Source of the DNA: Palsa-744 sp036498265
Lineage (GTDB): Bacteria; Actinomycetota; Thermoleophilia; Solirubrobacterales; Solirubrobacteraceae
Direction: 5' to 3'
DNA length: 16,994 bases
Assembly: GCA_036498265.1 (NCBI GenBank)
Contig: DASYFT010000042.1
Location: forward strand, 1 to 16,994
Part shown: in pieces, positions 1-6,352 of the stretch
How positions within the stretch are numbered: the first letter of the stretch is position 1
Layout of the letters: each line of letters starts with the position of its first letter
Position numbers and translations under genes: made by a program
Notes under the pieces: model-generated
Databases searched by the model: none
Seen by the model: the letters and a program-made list of their open reading frames with translations, nothing else
Told to the model about the DNA's origin: nothing

Positions 1-119
1 AGCAACGGTCGATGGCACAACGGACAGGAGCGACCACGGTCGAGACGGCGGCCAGCCACTCCGTTTTCGTGTCCCATCCCGAGGCTGTGACCGACCTCAT
101 CAAAGACGCAGACATTTGA
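1..119 (+). CDS. Alpha/beta hydrolase, C-terminal fragment (cut by window edge)
   Basis: Reading from base 3, the frame gives about 38 residues ending at TGA 117-119. They include 'TVETAASHSVFVSHPEAV' and then 'TDLIKDAD'. This is the pattern seen at the C-terminus of many alpha/beta-fold hydrolases: the catalytic His in an A/G-S-H context, followed about six residues later by S-x-P and a final amphipathic helix. The nucleophile, acid and most of the fold lie left of the window, so substrate and subfamily cannot be told. Seen: the open frame and the SH...SHPEAV pattern. Inferred: the family. The gene runs rightward and nothing nearby suggests a shared pathway. Confidence 0.6.
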   Translation, partial: QRSMAQRTGATTVETAASHSVFVSHPEAVTDLIKDADI

Positions 120-159
120 CGTAGGAGCCCCAAGGAGACGCGTCGAGAGCGCGTCGAGC

Positions 160-225
160 ATGCCGGAGTAAGTCGACGCCGGCGACCAGGTCGTGGTGAC
201 GGCTCGTCTCGTCGGCGTGGCACCC
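160..225 (+). pseudogene. Possible remnant of a SnoaL-like/NTF2-fold gene in a 299-bp gap
   Basis: The stretch 120-418 has no convincing gene. Within it, the frame from 160 reads Met-Pro-Glu-stop and then 'VDAGDQVVVTARLVGVA' (172-222). 'E-Y-V/I-D-A-G-D-x-V-V-V-x-A-R' is a familiar core strand of SnoaL-like proteins. The TAA at 169-171 sits where Tyr (TAC/TAT) is usual. Downstream the similarity dissolves, and no frame continues a SnoaL fold. It may be a decayed fragment or a chance match. The rest of the gap (226-418) shows nothing I can name. Confidence 0.25.
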
Positions 226-418
226 CAGATTCTTCACACACGTCCAGGCGCCGGCGTGGTTCCATGGCGTTCGAGTCGATCACTCTCCCGACTCCCCGGG
301 GACCTCTGAGGGGGCAGCCTCGGCGCTCAGACGGTGCTTCGCGAGCGAGCGCGAGACGGAGCGTCGAGGCGAGGCCCGGGTGACGCTGGCAGGCCGAGTT
401 CGTGAGGACCGACTGGGA

Positions 419-607
419 ATGGGCGATCACAATCACTTCAGGCGCGTGGCCGAGAAGCTCGTGCACGCACGGCCCGAGAGCGAGGAGGAGGCCAGAGCCG
501 CGCTCGAATGGATCGCCGCGCGGGAAGGGAAGGCGCTGGACGATCTGATGAAGGAGCGCTCCGGCGGCGCCGGCGGTGGAACGGCCGGCGGTGCGGCCTA
601 TGGGTAG
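419..607 (+). CDS. Small hypothetical protein
   Basis: A 62-residue protein starting at ATG 419. GAGGA at 404-408 gives a ribosome-binding site 10 bases upstream, which favours this start over the in-frame GTG at 380. The body is a short charged helical segment ('ARPESEEEARAALEWIAAREGK', split here only for description) ending in a Gly/Ala-rich tail. There is no signal peptide, membrane segment or metal motif. The stop is four bases before the next start, so the two genes are probably co-translated. I do not recognise the family. Codon use matches the neighbours, which supports it being real despite its size. Confidence 0.5.
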   Translation: MGDHNHFRRVAEKLVHARPESEEEARAALEWIAAREGKALDDLMKERSGGAGGGTAGGAAYG

Positions 608-611
608 CTGC

Positions 612-908
612 ATGAGCAGCGACACCAGGACAACCACCGATCACGACGAGATCCGTCGCTGGGTAGAGGAGCACGGCGGCACCCCCGCGATCGTCCGCGG
701 CACGAGGGACGACAGCGGAAGCGGCGTGCTCCGCATCGACTTCCCGGGCGGAGCGGGCGAGGAGCAACTCGAGCACGTCTCATGGGAGACGTGGTTCGAC
801 ATCTTCGATCGCAACGGCCTGGCATTCGTGTACCAGGAGCGGAAGGCGGACGGCGAGGACTCGACGTTCTTCAAACTAGTGAGCCGCGAGCGCGCCGCAA
901 GCGGTTGA
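612..908 (+). CDS. Conserved small uncharacterised protein
   Basis: A 98-residue soluble protein. ATG 612 is chosen over the in-frame ATG 576 because the upstream residues overlap the preceding gene and look like a shadow. It has an N-terminal 'DHDEIRRWVEEHGG' helix, then 'GVLRIDFPG', 'WETWFDIFDRNGLAFVYQE' and a terminal 'FFKLVSRE'. This arrangement (helix, FPG strand, W-x-x-WF-x-x-F, LAF-x-YQ, F-KLV) matches a small protein family that I have seen widely as 'hypothetical' in bacteria, but I know of no assigned function. There are no Cys, no signal peptide and no catalytic signature. It sits four bases after the 419-607 gene and likely shares its transcript. Confidence 0.75.
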   Translation: MSSDTRTTTDHDEIRRWVEEHGGTPAIVRGTRDDSGSGVLRIDFPGGAGEEQLEHVSWETWFDIFDRNGLAFVYQERKADGEDSTFFKLVSRERAASG

Positions 909-1052
909 CGTCGCGTCACCGGTTCGAACGAGGGTGCAGCGACGGTCAGCGCGGCTAGCACCGGACACGAGCGCGGGGCCGCACGGCGAGCGCCAGTCCG
1001 CTCGCGTGCGTACCTCAGGGTCCTAATACGTGCGAATGCGGCCCTGCACTAC

Positions 1053-1514
1053 GTGGTCGCGGTGGTGCTGCTGGTCGTCGCCGCGATCGTGCTGTGGCGC
1101 GCCGTCCACGACCTGGCGACGAGCGACCAGCCGCTGGTCACCGCCACGACCACGGCGGTCAACGCGGTGCTGTTCACGATCATCATCCTCGAGGTCATGC
1201 GCACCGTCCTCGCCCACCTGGAGGACGCCGGCCTGCAGCTGCAGCCGTTTCTCATAATCGGCACGATCAGCGCCGTGCGCTCGATCCTGGCGGTGGGCGC
1301 CCGCCTCTCGCTTCAGGGCACGCAGCACGAACCGGCCCGGAGCGTGATCGACACGGCCCTGCGCGAGCTTGGCGTGAACGCGGCCGTCGTGCTCGGGCTC
1401 GCGGTCGCCCTCACGCTGGTGCGGCGGATCGCCGGCATGGGTGACGACCCGATGCTCGCCTCGGCTCCGCGAGCGAACGATGAGCGCGGGCGGGACGGCG
1501 GCTCCAGCGGCTAG
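1053..1514 (+). CDS. PsiE-like (phosphate-starvation-inducible family) membrane protein
   Basis: About 153 residues with four predicted membrane segments (roughly residues 1-14, 33-50, 65-82 and 108-124). Motifs such as 'TIIILEVMRTVLAHLE', 'FLIIGTISAVRSIL' and 'RELGVNAAVVLGLAVALTLVRR' are typical of the PsiE family (Pfam PsiE), whose biochemical role is unknown. The start is uncertain. GTG 1053 falls at the beginning of the first membrane helix and has no clear ribosome-binding site, while the frame stays open back to the TGA at 906-908 without an ATG, GTG or TTG. A rare start (CTG 1044 or ATA 1026, the latter preceded by CAGGG) or an indel is possible. The N-terminal cytoplasmic residues 'LIRANAALHY' encoded just upstream look genuine. 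Confidence 0.75.
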   Translation: MVAVVLLVVAAIVLWRAVHDLATSDQPLVTATTTAVNAVLFTIIILEVMRTVLAHLEDAGLQLQPFLIIGTISAVRSILAVGARLSLQGTQHEPARSVIDTALRELGVNAAVVLGLAVALTLVRRIAGMGDDPMLASAPRANDERGRDGGSSG

Positions 1515-1531
1515 TGAGGGCTCGCCCCGGG

Positions 1532-1804
1532 CTAGGGGACGAAGCTGACGGCGTACCAGTCGGACCGGAGGTCGGGGGTGCGTTCGCACACGCTCTCGAT
1601 GATCTCGAGCACCTGGGCACGTCCGACTTCCGCGCGTTCATCGCGGGCGCTCGACGCCTCGCCTTCGCCCCACGTGGCCCTGATCTCCGCGCCCGTCAGG
1701 GAGAAGGATGTGTCCTCCTGCCGAGGTCCCAGACGCTCCCACAGCCTCTCGATCGCATCCTGTGGCGGGGCGCCGCCCGAGTGGGGGGTGATCCTGAAGT
1801 TCAC
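1532..1804 (-). CDS. Small conserved hypothetical protein
   Basis: A 90-residue protein 'MNFRITPHSGG...', read leftward. I prefer GTG 1804, which is preceded by AGGGTGG at a spacing of about six. An in-frame GTG at 1813 would add three residues. It contains 'AIERLWERLGP', 'SFSLTGAEIRATW', a charged helix 'DERAEVGRAQVLEIIESVCE' and a C-terminal 'SDWYAVSFVP'. This looks like a compact alpha/beta fold with no signal peptide or membrane segment. I recognise no function. It converges with the psiE-like gene, leaving a 17-base gap, and lies downstream of the deacetylase genes on the same strand. Confidence 0.65.
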   Translation of the reverse strand: MNFRITPHSGGAPPQDAIERLWERLGPRQEDTSFSLTGAEIRATWGEGEASSARDERAEVGRAQVLEIIESVCERTPDLRSDWYAVSFVP

Positions 1805-1836
1805 GGCGCCCACCCTACAGGCGCGGCACCACGATC

Positions 1837-1850
1837 GAGGGGCGCCCCTC
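1837..1850. repeat. Perfect 14-bp palindrome, possible weak terminator
   Basis: GAGGGGCGCCCCTC is fully self-complementary. It lies nine bases downstream of the stop of the leftward deacetylase gene (1859) and upstream of the next leftward gene. As RNA it could fold into a five-pair GAGGG/CCCTC stem with a GCGC loop. No T-run follows on either strand, so intrinsic termination is unproven. It could also be a protein-binding site for the small gene starting at 1804. Confidence 0.35.
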
Positions 1851-1858
1851 CAGCCGGC

Positions 1859-2830
1859 TCAGGCGCCGCTGTACGACGACGGAGCGGCCGGCGCGGAGCG
1901 AGTGTCGGTCACCAGGGAGAGCAGCGCCTGCGGGCTCGTGCCTCCGAGCACGCGCAGGCGGTGGAGCCGATAGGGATCGTCCGTGGGGTGAGCCCAGCCG
2001 GGGACCACCGTGGTCGAGCCGCGGTAGCCGGCGGCGCGCACCGTGTCGATGACCGTCGCGTCGTAGTGCCCGGACGGGTAGCAGAACCAGTTCACGGGCA
2101 CGTGGTAGCGCTGCTGAAGGGCGCTCCGCGCGACGGCCACCTCGTAGTGCAGCTGTTCGGCGCCCAGCCGGATCAGGTCCGCGTGGCTGAAGCCCTGCGT
2201 GTCGAGCTCCCAGCCGGCCGCCACCAGGCGCCTGATCTCTGCCTGTCCGAGCCCACCCTGTGAGGGCGGCAGCCCGCTCAGCTGGATGTTCTCGTCGGCG
2301 ACCCACCCCAGCCGCTGAAGCACCGGTAGCGCTTGCGTGTACTGGGACTCGTAGCCGTTGTCGAACGTCAGCACGATCGGCCGACCGGCGCCGAGCGGCG
2401 TCCCTTCTCGCCAGTAGGACTGGAGTTGGTCGAGCGTCACGGCATGCCAGCCGGCCGCCTTGAGAGCCTGCATCTGCGCCGCGAACTCGCTCGGCGATAC
2501 GTACAGCCCGGGGAAGGGCGCGCCCGCCGGCGGCGGGGCGATCACGTGGTACATCAGGATCGGCACCGCCTGGGTCCCGGGACGGCCCGTGGAGCGGACG
2601 GCGGAGGAGCCGCCGGCGCTCGTGTGCGTACGTGCGTGATGCCTGCTCGACGCAGCGGTCGTGGACGCTCCCGCGCGGCGCGGAGCCGTGGAGCCGCCGA
2701 GTGCTCCGGCGGCCAGGACCGCGACCACCGCGAGCAGGGCGCCGGCAAGCGCGATCAGCGCCGCGGTCCGCCGGCGGCGAATCGCCCGGCGCCGCTGCTC
2801 ACGACGCGCCAGCGACGCCTCGTTGTCCAT
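1859..2830 (-). CDS. Polysaccharide-deacetylase-family protein with altered metal ligands
   Basis: A 323-residue protein with a membrane anchor at residues 23-44, a Ser/Ala/Gly-rich linker, and a NodB-type (carbohydrate esterase 4) fold from about 88 onward. The start ATG 2830 is preceded by AAGGG five bases away. The in-frame ATG at 2881 adds an unlikely leader. Visible motifs are 'VPILMYH' (89-95), 'LTFDNGY' (154-160), 'TQGFSHADL' (211-219) and 'FCYPSGHYD' (249-257). In the family the metal is held by the second Asp of TFDDG and the two His of HxxxH. Here these positions read Asn158, Gln212 and His216, so only one ligand is kept. The general-base Asp157 remains. Either the metal site has been rebuilt or the protein binds glycan without deacetylating it. 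The active domain should face outside the cell. Confidence 0.85.
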   Translation of the reverse strand: MDNEASLARREQRRRAIRRRRTAALIALAGALLAVVAVLAAGALGGSTAPRRAGASTTAASSRHHARTHTSAGGSSAVRSTGRPGTQAVPILMYHVIAPPPAGAPFPGLYVSPSEFAAQMQALKAAGWHAVTLDQLQSYWREGTPLGAGRPIVLTFDNGYESQYTQALPVLQRLGWVADENIQLSGLPPSQGGLGQAEIRRLVAAGWELDTQGFSHADLIRLGAEQLHYEVAVARSALQQRYHVPVNWFCYPSGHYDATVIDTVRAAGYRGSTTVVPGWAHPTDDPYRLHRLRVLGGTSPQALLSLVTDTRSAPAAPSSYSGA

Positions 2831-2891
2831 CTGCACCCTTCGCGGGGAGCCGCTCGCGGGACTGGGCCATGCTCGAGCCAAGGATACGCGT

Positions 2892-2910
2892 GACCGGCGT
2901 CGTCCCGGTC
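2892..2910 (-). terminator. Hairpin between the two deacetylase genes
   Basis: Six-base perfect arms GACCGG/CCGGTC are separated by seven bases. They begin 11 bases beyond the stop of the leftward gene 3919-2921. A short GC-rich stem at a 3' end fits a terminator, but there is no T-run. Just past it, TATCCT on the minus strand (2886-2881) resembles a -10 box for the next deacetylase gene, about 45 bases before its ATG at 2830. The hairpin may therefore separate two transcription units. Confidence 0.35.
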
Positions 2911-2920
2911 GGGCGGCGCG

Positions 2921-3919
2921 TCAGTCCCCCGCGAGGCTGCTGGGCACCGGTTCCCCGCGCGGGGGCGGGTCGTCCATCATCATCTGCGGAACGGTCACGA
3001 TCTTGTAGCCGCGGGCGCGCAGGCCGCGGATGATGAGCGGCAGCGCGGCCACGGTCTGGGTGCGCACGCCGCCGGCGTCGTGCATGAGGATGATCGCACC
3101 CGGACGTGCTCCCGCGAGCGCGCGTTCGACGATCGCCGGGACGCCCGGCTGCAGGTAGTCACCCGTGTCCAGCGACCACAGGACCATCAGCAGGTGCAGT
3201 GACCTCAGCTCGCTGAGCGTCGTGGCATTGAAGGAGCCGTACGGCGGCCGGAACAGGGTCGGGCGCTTGCCGCCGAGCAGTTCGATCCGGGCGATCTGTT
3301 CGATCAGCTGTTCGCGCTGGTCGTGCCGCGACAGCCGCGCGAGCGCGGGATGGTCCTCCGTGTGGTCGCCGATCGCGTCTCCGTCTTCGATCGCCCTCGT
3401 GGTCGACGCGCTGAAGTAGCGCTCCATCCGCCCGATGGCGAAGAAGGTGGCATGGACGTGGAAGTGCTCGAGGACGCCGAGCACCTGCGGGGTATAGGGG
3501 CCGGGCCCGTCGTCGAAGGTGAGCGCCACCTCACGGCGCCTTCCGCCGCCGGACCGCACGAAGGGGGTGTAGGCGAGCACCGAGGAGACAGCACCCTTCT
3601 GGTCGTTTTCGTGCTCGCTTGCGGGATGAGCCTGGGCACGCGCCCTTGCCAGCTCGGCCTGTGCCGCGGATGCGCGCTGCGTCCCGGTCTTGTGGCCGGG
3701 TCCCGAGAGCAGGGCTATGAGCAGCGCGATCAGCGCCGCCAGAGCCGCGAAGGCGAGGGCCCTGCGTCGGCGGAACCTCGCGATTCGCGCCTGCCCCCCG
3801 GCCGCGGCCGCGGCCGGGGCCGCGGGCTCAGGCGCCGGCGCCGGTGCCGGCGAAGCGGCCGGCTTCGGTCGGCGTGGCGGGCGGATCTCCTCGAAGTCCC
3901 AGTGCCAGCGCGGCGTCAT
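2921..3919 (-). CDS. Membrane-anchored polysaccharide deacetylase (NodB homology domain)
   Basis: A 332-residue protein. It has a Pro/Ala-rich cytoplasmic N-terminus (residues 20-40), a membrane helix at 53-72, and then a complete carbohydrate esterase 4 domain. Motif 1 is 'TFDDGPGPYT' (134-143: base Asp136, metal ligand Asp137). Motif 2 is 'GDHTEDH' (metal ligands His186 and His190). Motif 3 is 'RPPYG' (224-228). Motif 4 is the 'SLDTGD' segment (249-254). Motif 5 is 'LMHD' (278-281). All catalytic and metal residues are present, so it should remove acetyl groups from an N-acetylated glycan, most likely peptidoglycan or an exopolysaccharide, on the outer face of the membrane. The exact substrate cannot be read from the sequence. 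Next to it is a paralogous gene that lacks the metal ligands. Confidence 0.92.
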   Translation of the reverse strand: MTPRWHWDFEEIRPPRRPKPAASPAPAPAPEPAAPAAAAAGGQARIARFRRRRALAFAALAALIALLIALLSGPGHKTGTQRASAAQAELARARAQAHPASEHENDQKGAVSSVLAYTPFVRSGGGRRREVALTFDDGPGPYTPQVLGVLEHFHVHATFFAIGRMERYFSASTTRAIEDGDAIGDHTEDHPALARLSRHDQREQLIEQIARIELLGGKRPTLFRPPYGSFNATTLSELRSLHLLMVLWSLDTGDYLQPGVPAIVERALAGARPGAIILMHDAGGVRTQTVAALPLIIRGLRARGYKIVTVPQMMMDDPPPRGEPVPSSLAGD

Positions 3920-3925
3920 GCGCAG

Positions 3926-3931
3926 ATGCTA
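3926..3931 (-). promoter_or_regulatory. Possible -10 box for a leaderless deacetylase transcript
   Basis: On the minus strand TAGCAT lies six bases before ATG 3919, which would put the transcription start at or near the start codon. The ATG has no Shine-Dalgarno sequence, as expected for a leaderless message, a common arrangement in high-GC Gram-positives. No convincing -35 is seen. Confidence 0.35.
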
Positions 3932-3961
3932 AACGCCGGCATGGCGGCGAGCCGCCGCGGC

Positions 3962-4819
3962 TCAACCACCGCCGTAGGAGACGATCAGGTCGGTCGCGAC
4001 CCCGGCGAGAAAGCCGGCGGCGATCAGGTAGAGGCCCAGCGTGTGGTGACCGTAGCGGCGCATGCCCGTCCAGATCTCGCCGATGACGTAGAGGATGGCG
4101 CCGCCGGCGAGGGCGTAGAACAGCAGCTCCAGCGGACTCGAGTTGACCTGATAGCCCACGATCGTGCCGAGGAAGGTTGGGCCGCCGCCGATCAGGCCCG
4201 CACGCGCCAGCCAGGCCCACGACGGTCGCGCGCCGCCCAGCGGCCCCACGATGCCGAAGCCCTCGGTCGCGTTGTGCAGGCCGAAGCCGATGATCAGCAC
4301 TGTCGCCAGCCCGATCGCGCCGGCTTTCGCCGAGACCCCGATCGCGAGCCCCTCGGCGAAGTTGTGCAGCCCGATCGCGACGGCGATGACCATCCCCGTC
4401 TGCAACGCCCGCCGGCGCACCTCCTCGCCCTCGGCGCGGGCGACCTCCTCGGCGCTGAGGATGGCCGTGGCATCGCCGCCGGCAACCGGAGCAGGGGCCG
4501 GGCGGCGAAAGCGCAGTCGCCGCTCGATCGCGGAGATCCCGGCGGTGCCGGCGGTGAAGCCCACGGCGAGCAGGGCGAACAGCCCCAGCACGTGGCCGAA
4601 GCCGGCGCGGTGGTCCTTGAAGCTCGTGAGGCCGGTTTCGAGGATCTGCTCGCCGTGCTTCGTCACGTCCATGAAGATGAACGCGAGGATGCCGACCGAG
4701 AACATCGCCAGGCACACCCGCATGCGATCATCGACCCCGCGCATCCTTCCGAGCGGGAGCCCGATGTAGATCGTCAGCCCGGCGATCGCGCCAAGCAGAA
4801 CTGTCTCGGTGAAGCCCAT
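3962..4819 (-). CDS. ZIP-family divalent metal transporter
   Basis: A 285-residue integral membrane protein with about eight hydrophobic segments. The two hallmark metal-binding helices are visible: 'GLHNFAEG' (His152, Glu156) and 'GLHNATEG' (His182, Glu186), both in the HNxxEG style of ZIP helices 4 and 5. A variable, charged, Ala/Glu-rich loop (residues 105-138) precedes helix 4, where ZIP proteins have their cytoplasmic loop. It lacks the His-rich stretch found in many zinc ZIPs. The family imports Zn, Fe, Mn or similar ions into the cytoplasm, and the metal cannot be decided from sequence. The 112-bp divergent region shared with the Rrf2 gene carries a DtxR-like inverted repeat, which hints at iron or manganese control. 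Confidence 0.88.
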   Translation of the reverse strand: MGFTETVLLGAIAGLTIYIGLPLGRMRGVDDRMRVCLAMFSVGILAFIFMDVTKHGEQILETGLTSFKDHRAGFGHVLGLFALLAVGFTAGTAGISAIERRLRFRRPAPAPVAGGDATAILSAEEVARAEGEEVRRRALQTGMVIAVAIGLHNFAEGLAIGVSAKAGAIGLATVLIIGFGLHNATEGFGIVGPLGGARPSWAWLARAGLIGGGPTFLGTIVGYQVNSSPLELLFYALAGGAILYVIGEIWTGMRRYGHHTLGLYLIAAGFLAGVATDLIVSYGGG

Positions 4820-4845
4820 GGCTATCTCATTGCTCGCGAACGCCG

Positions 4846-4861
4846 GTTAGGTATCCCTAAC
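4846..4861. promoter_or_regulatory. DtxR/MntR-like inverted repeat upstream of the ZIP gene
   Basis: GTTAGGTATCCCTAAC has perfect six-base arms GTTAGG/CCTAAC around TATC. It sits 27-42 bases upstream of the ZIP start codon. The TTAGG...CCTAA arms are like those of operators bound by DtxR-family metal-dependent repressors. The site is AT-rich against a GC-rich background and lies where it could cover a promoter. It is also upstream of the divergent Rrf2 gene (starting at 4932), so it could affect either gene. Confidence 0.5.
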
Positions 4862-4931
4862 TTCTACCACACAGGTCGGAATTGCCGGGGCGGCGATGGT
4901 CTGCCGTCGAATAGGTGAGAATGCGCTCCCT

Positions 4932-5390
4932 ATGCACGTGACCGCAAAGGCCGACTACGCGGTGCGAGCCGTTGTCGAGCTGGCCGACGCCAGCCAGGGC
5001 TCGCCCCGCAAGGTCGACGAGGTGGCGCAGGCGCAGGCCATCCCGGTCTCGTTCCTGGAGAACATCCTCACGCAGCTGCGCTCGGCCGGTATCGTCCGCT
5101 CCCAGCGCGGCCCCGAAGGCGGCTACTGGCTGGCGAAACCAGCGGGCGAGGTCAACCTCGCGCAGGTCATCCGGGCCGTCGAGGGCCCGCTCGTGGGCGT
5201 TCGCGGCCAGCGACCCGAGGAGATCGAGTACTCCGGCTCCGCCGAGTCGCTGCAGCAGGTCTGGATCGCGCTGCGCTCGAACCTCCGCAAAGTGCTGGAG
5301 GAGGTGACGGTCGAAGAGGTTGCCTCCGGGCGGCTGCCAAAGGACGTTCTGGCCCTGACGCGCCAGGAGGAGGCCTGGCAGACCCGCTAG
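4932..5390 (+). CDS. Rrf2-family transcriptional regulator without Fe-S cysteines (CymR-like)
   Basis: A 152-residue protein with the classic Rrf2 start 'MHVTAKADYAVRAVVELA'. A winged helix-turn-helix follows ('KVDEVAQAQAIPVSFLENILTQL', then the wing 'GIVRSQRGPEGGYWLAKPA', residues 53-71), and a C-terminal dimerisation helix starts near 103. ATG 4932 is chosen over the in-frame ATG 4896 by family length, and AGGTGAGA lies about 11 bases upstream. IscR, NsrR and RsrR hold an Fe-S cluster with Cys residues in the linker. This protein has no Cys at all, like CymR, the Bacillus cysteine-metabolism repressor. Its gene meets cysA tail to tail, and with the sulfate transporter operon opposite, control of sulfur uptake is the natural guess. 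That role is inference. Confidence 0.85.
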   Translation: MHVTAKADYAVRAVVELADASQGSPRKVDEVAQAQAIPVSFLENILTQLRSAGIVRSQRGPEGGYWLAKPAGEVNLAQVIRAVEGPLVGVRGQRPEEIEYSGSAESLQQVWIALRSNLRKVLEEVTVEEVASGRLPKDVLALTRQEEAWQTR

Positions 5391-6352
5391 GTGGCCTGCG
5401 AGGCGAAGACCCGGGGGGCAGGCAGCCGAACCGTCAGGATCTGCCCGGCCGTCAGCTCCAGCTGCTGGGCCTCCTCACGAGTCACCTGAGCCCAGATGTC
5501 GCGCCCGTCCTCGAGCTTTAGCTCGACGCGCACCTCGAAGCCGAGGTGGACGACGCGTTCGATCAGGGCCTCGGTTCCGGTGCCGTCGGGCTCCGGCAGG
5601 ATCTGGATGTCGTGGGGACGCACGAAGGCGTCGCCGAGGCGGTTGACAGGACCGATGAACGACATCACGAACTCGTTCGTCGGGCTCTCGTAGAGGTGGC
5701 GCGGCGAGCCGGCCTGCTCGATGCGGCCGTGGTTCATCACCACGATCTGCTCGGCGACCTCCATCGCCTCCTCCTGGTCGTGGGTCACGAACACCGTGGT
5801 CACGTGGATTTCCTCGTGCAGCCGGCGCAGCCATTCCCGTAGCTCGCCGCGGACCTGAGCATCCAGGGCCCCGAACGGCTCGTCGAGCAGGAGCACCTGC
5901 GGCTGGACGGCCAGCGCCCGCGCGAGCGCCATCCGCTGCAGCTGGCCGCCCGAGAGCTGGGACGGGTAGCGCTCGGCCAGGCCGTCGAGACGGACCAGTC
6001 CGAGCAGCTCGCGCACCCGCTCGCGGATCTGGTCCTTGGGGCGCCTGCGAACGCTCAGCCCGAAGGCGACGTTGTCCTGCACCGTCATGTGCTTGAACGG
6101 GGCGTAGTGCTGGAACACGAACCCCACGCCGCGCGTCCTCGCCGGCGCCCCGGTCACGTCCTCGTCGCCGATCACCACCTCGCCGCTGTCCGGCGTCTCC
6201 AGCCCGGCGATTATCCGGAGCAGCGTCGACTTGCCGCTGCCGCTGGGTCCCAGAAGCGCGGTCAGCGCGCCGTCGGCGACCCTGATGCTGACGTCATCGA
6301 GCGCCACGAACTCGCCGAAGCTCTTGCGTACGTTCCGTACCTCGATCGCCAT
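5387..6352 (-). CDS. cysA: Sulfate ABC transporter ATP-binding protein
   Basis: A 321-residue ATPase of the sulfate/thiosulfate importer. Walker A is GPSGSGKST (35-43), the Q-loop Gln is 81, the signature is LSGGQ (133-137), Walker B is 'VLLLDEP' (153-159) with Glu158, and the switch His is 191. After residue 235 comes a TOBE-like regulatory domain with 'AFVRPHDIQIL', as in CysA. It would power sulfate import through CysT/CysW. ATG 6352 has GGAGG five bases upstream and overlaps the cysW TGA by one base. The longer open frame upstream is an out-of-phase reading of cysW. Its stop codon shares the four bases CTAG (5387-5390) with the stop of the converging Rrf2 gene. Confidence 0.95.
   Translation of the reverse strand: MAIEVRNVRKSFGEFVALDDVSIRVADGALTALLGPSGSGKSTLLRIIAGLETPDSGEVVIGDEDVTGAPARTRGVGFVFQHYAPFKHMTVQDNVAFGLSVRRRPKDQIRERVRELLGLVRLDGLAERYPSQLSGGQLQRMALARALAVQPQVLLLDEPFGALDAQVRGELREWLRRLHEEIHVTTVFVTHDQEEAMEVAEQIVVMNHGRIEQAGSPRHLYESPTNEFVMSFIGPVNRLGDAFVRPHDIQILPEPDGTGTEALIERVVHLGFEVRVELKLEDGRDIWAQVTREEAQQLELTAGQILTVRLPAPRVFASQAT

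Noticed and set aside
3323..4918. Open frame of 531 codons on the plus strand
   Set aside because: It is antisense to the deacetylase and ZIP genes, whose motifs are clear. Its translation is Arg/Gly/His-rich low-complexity text without any domain.
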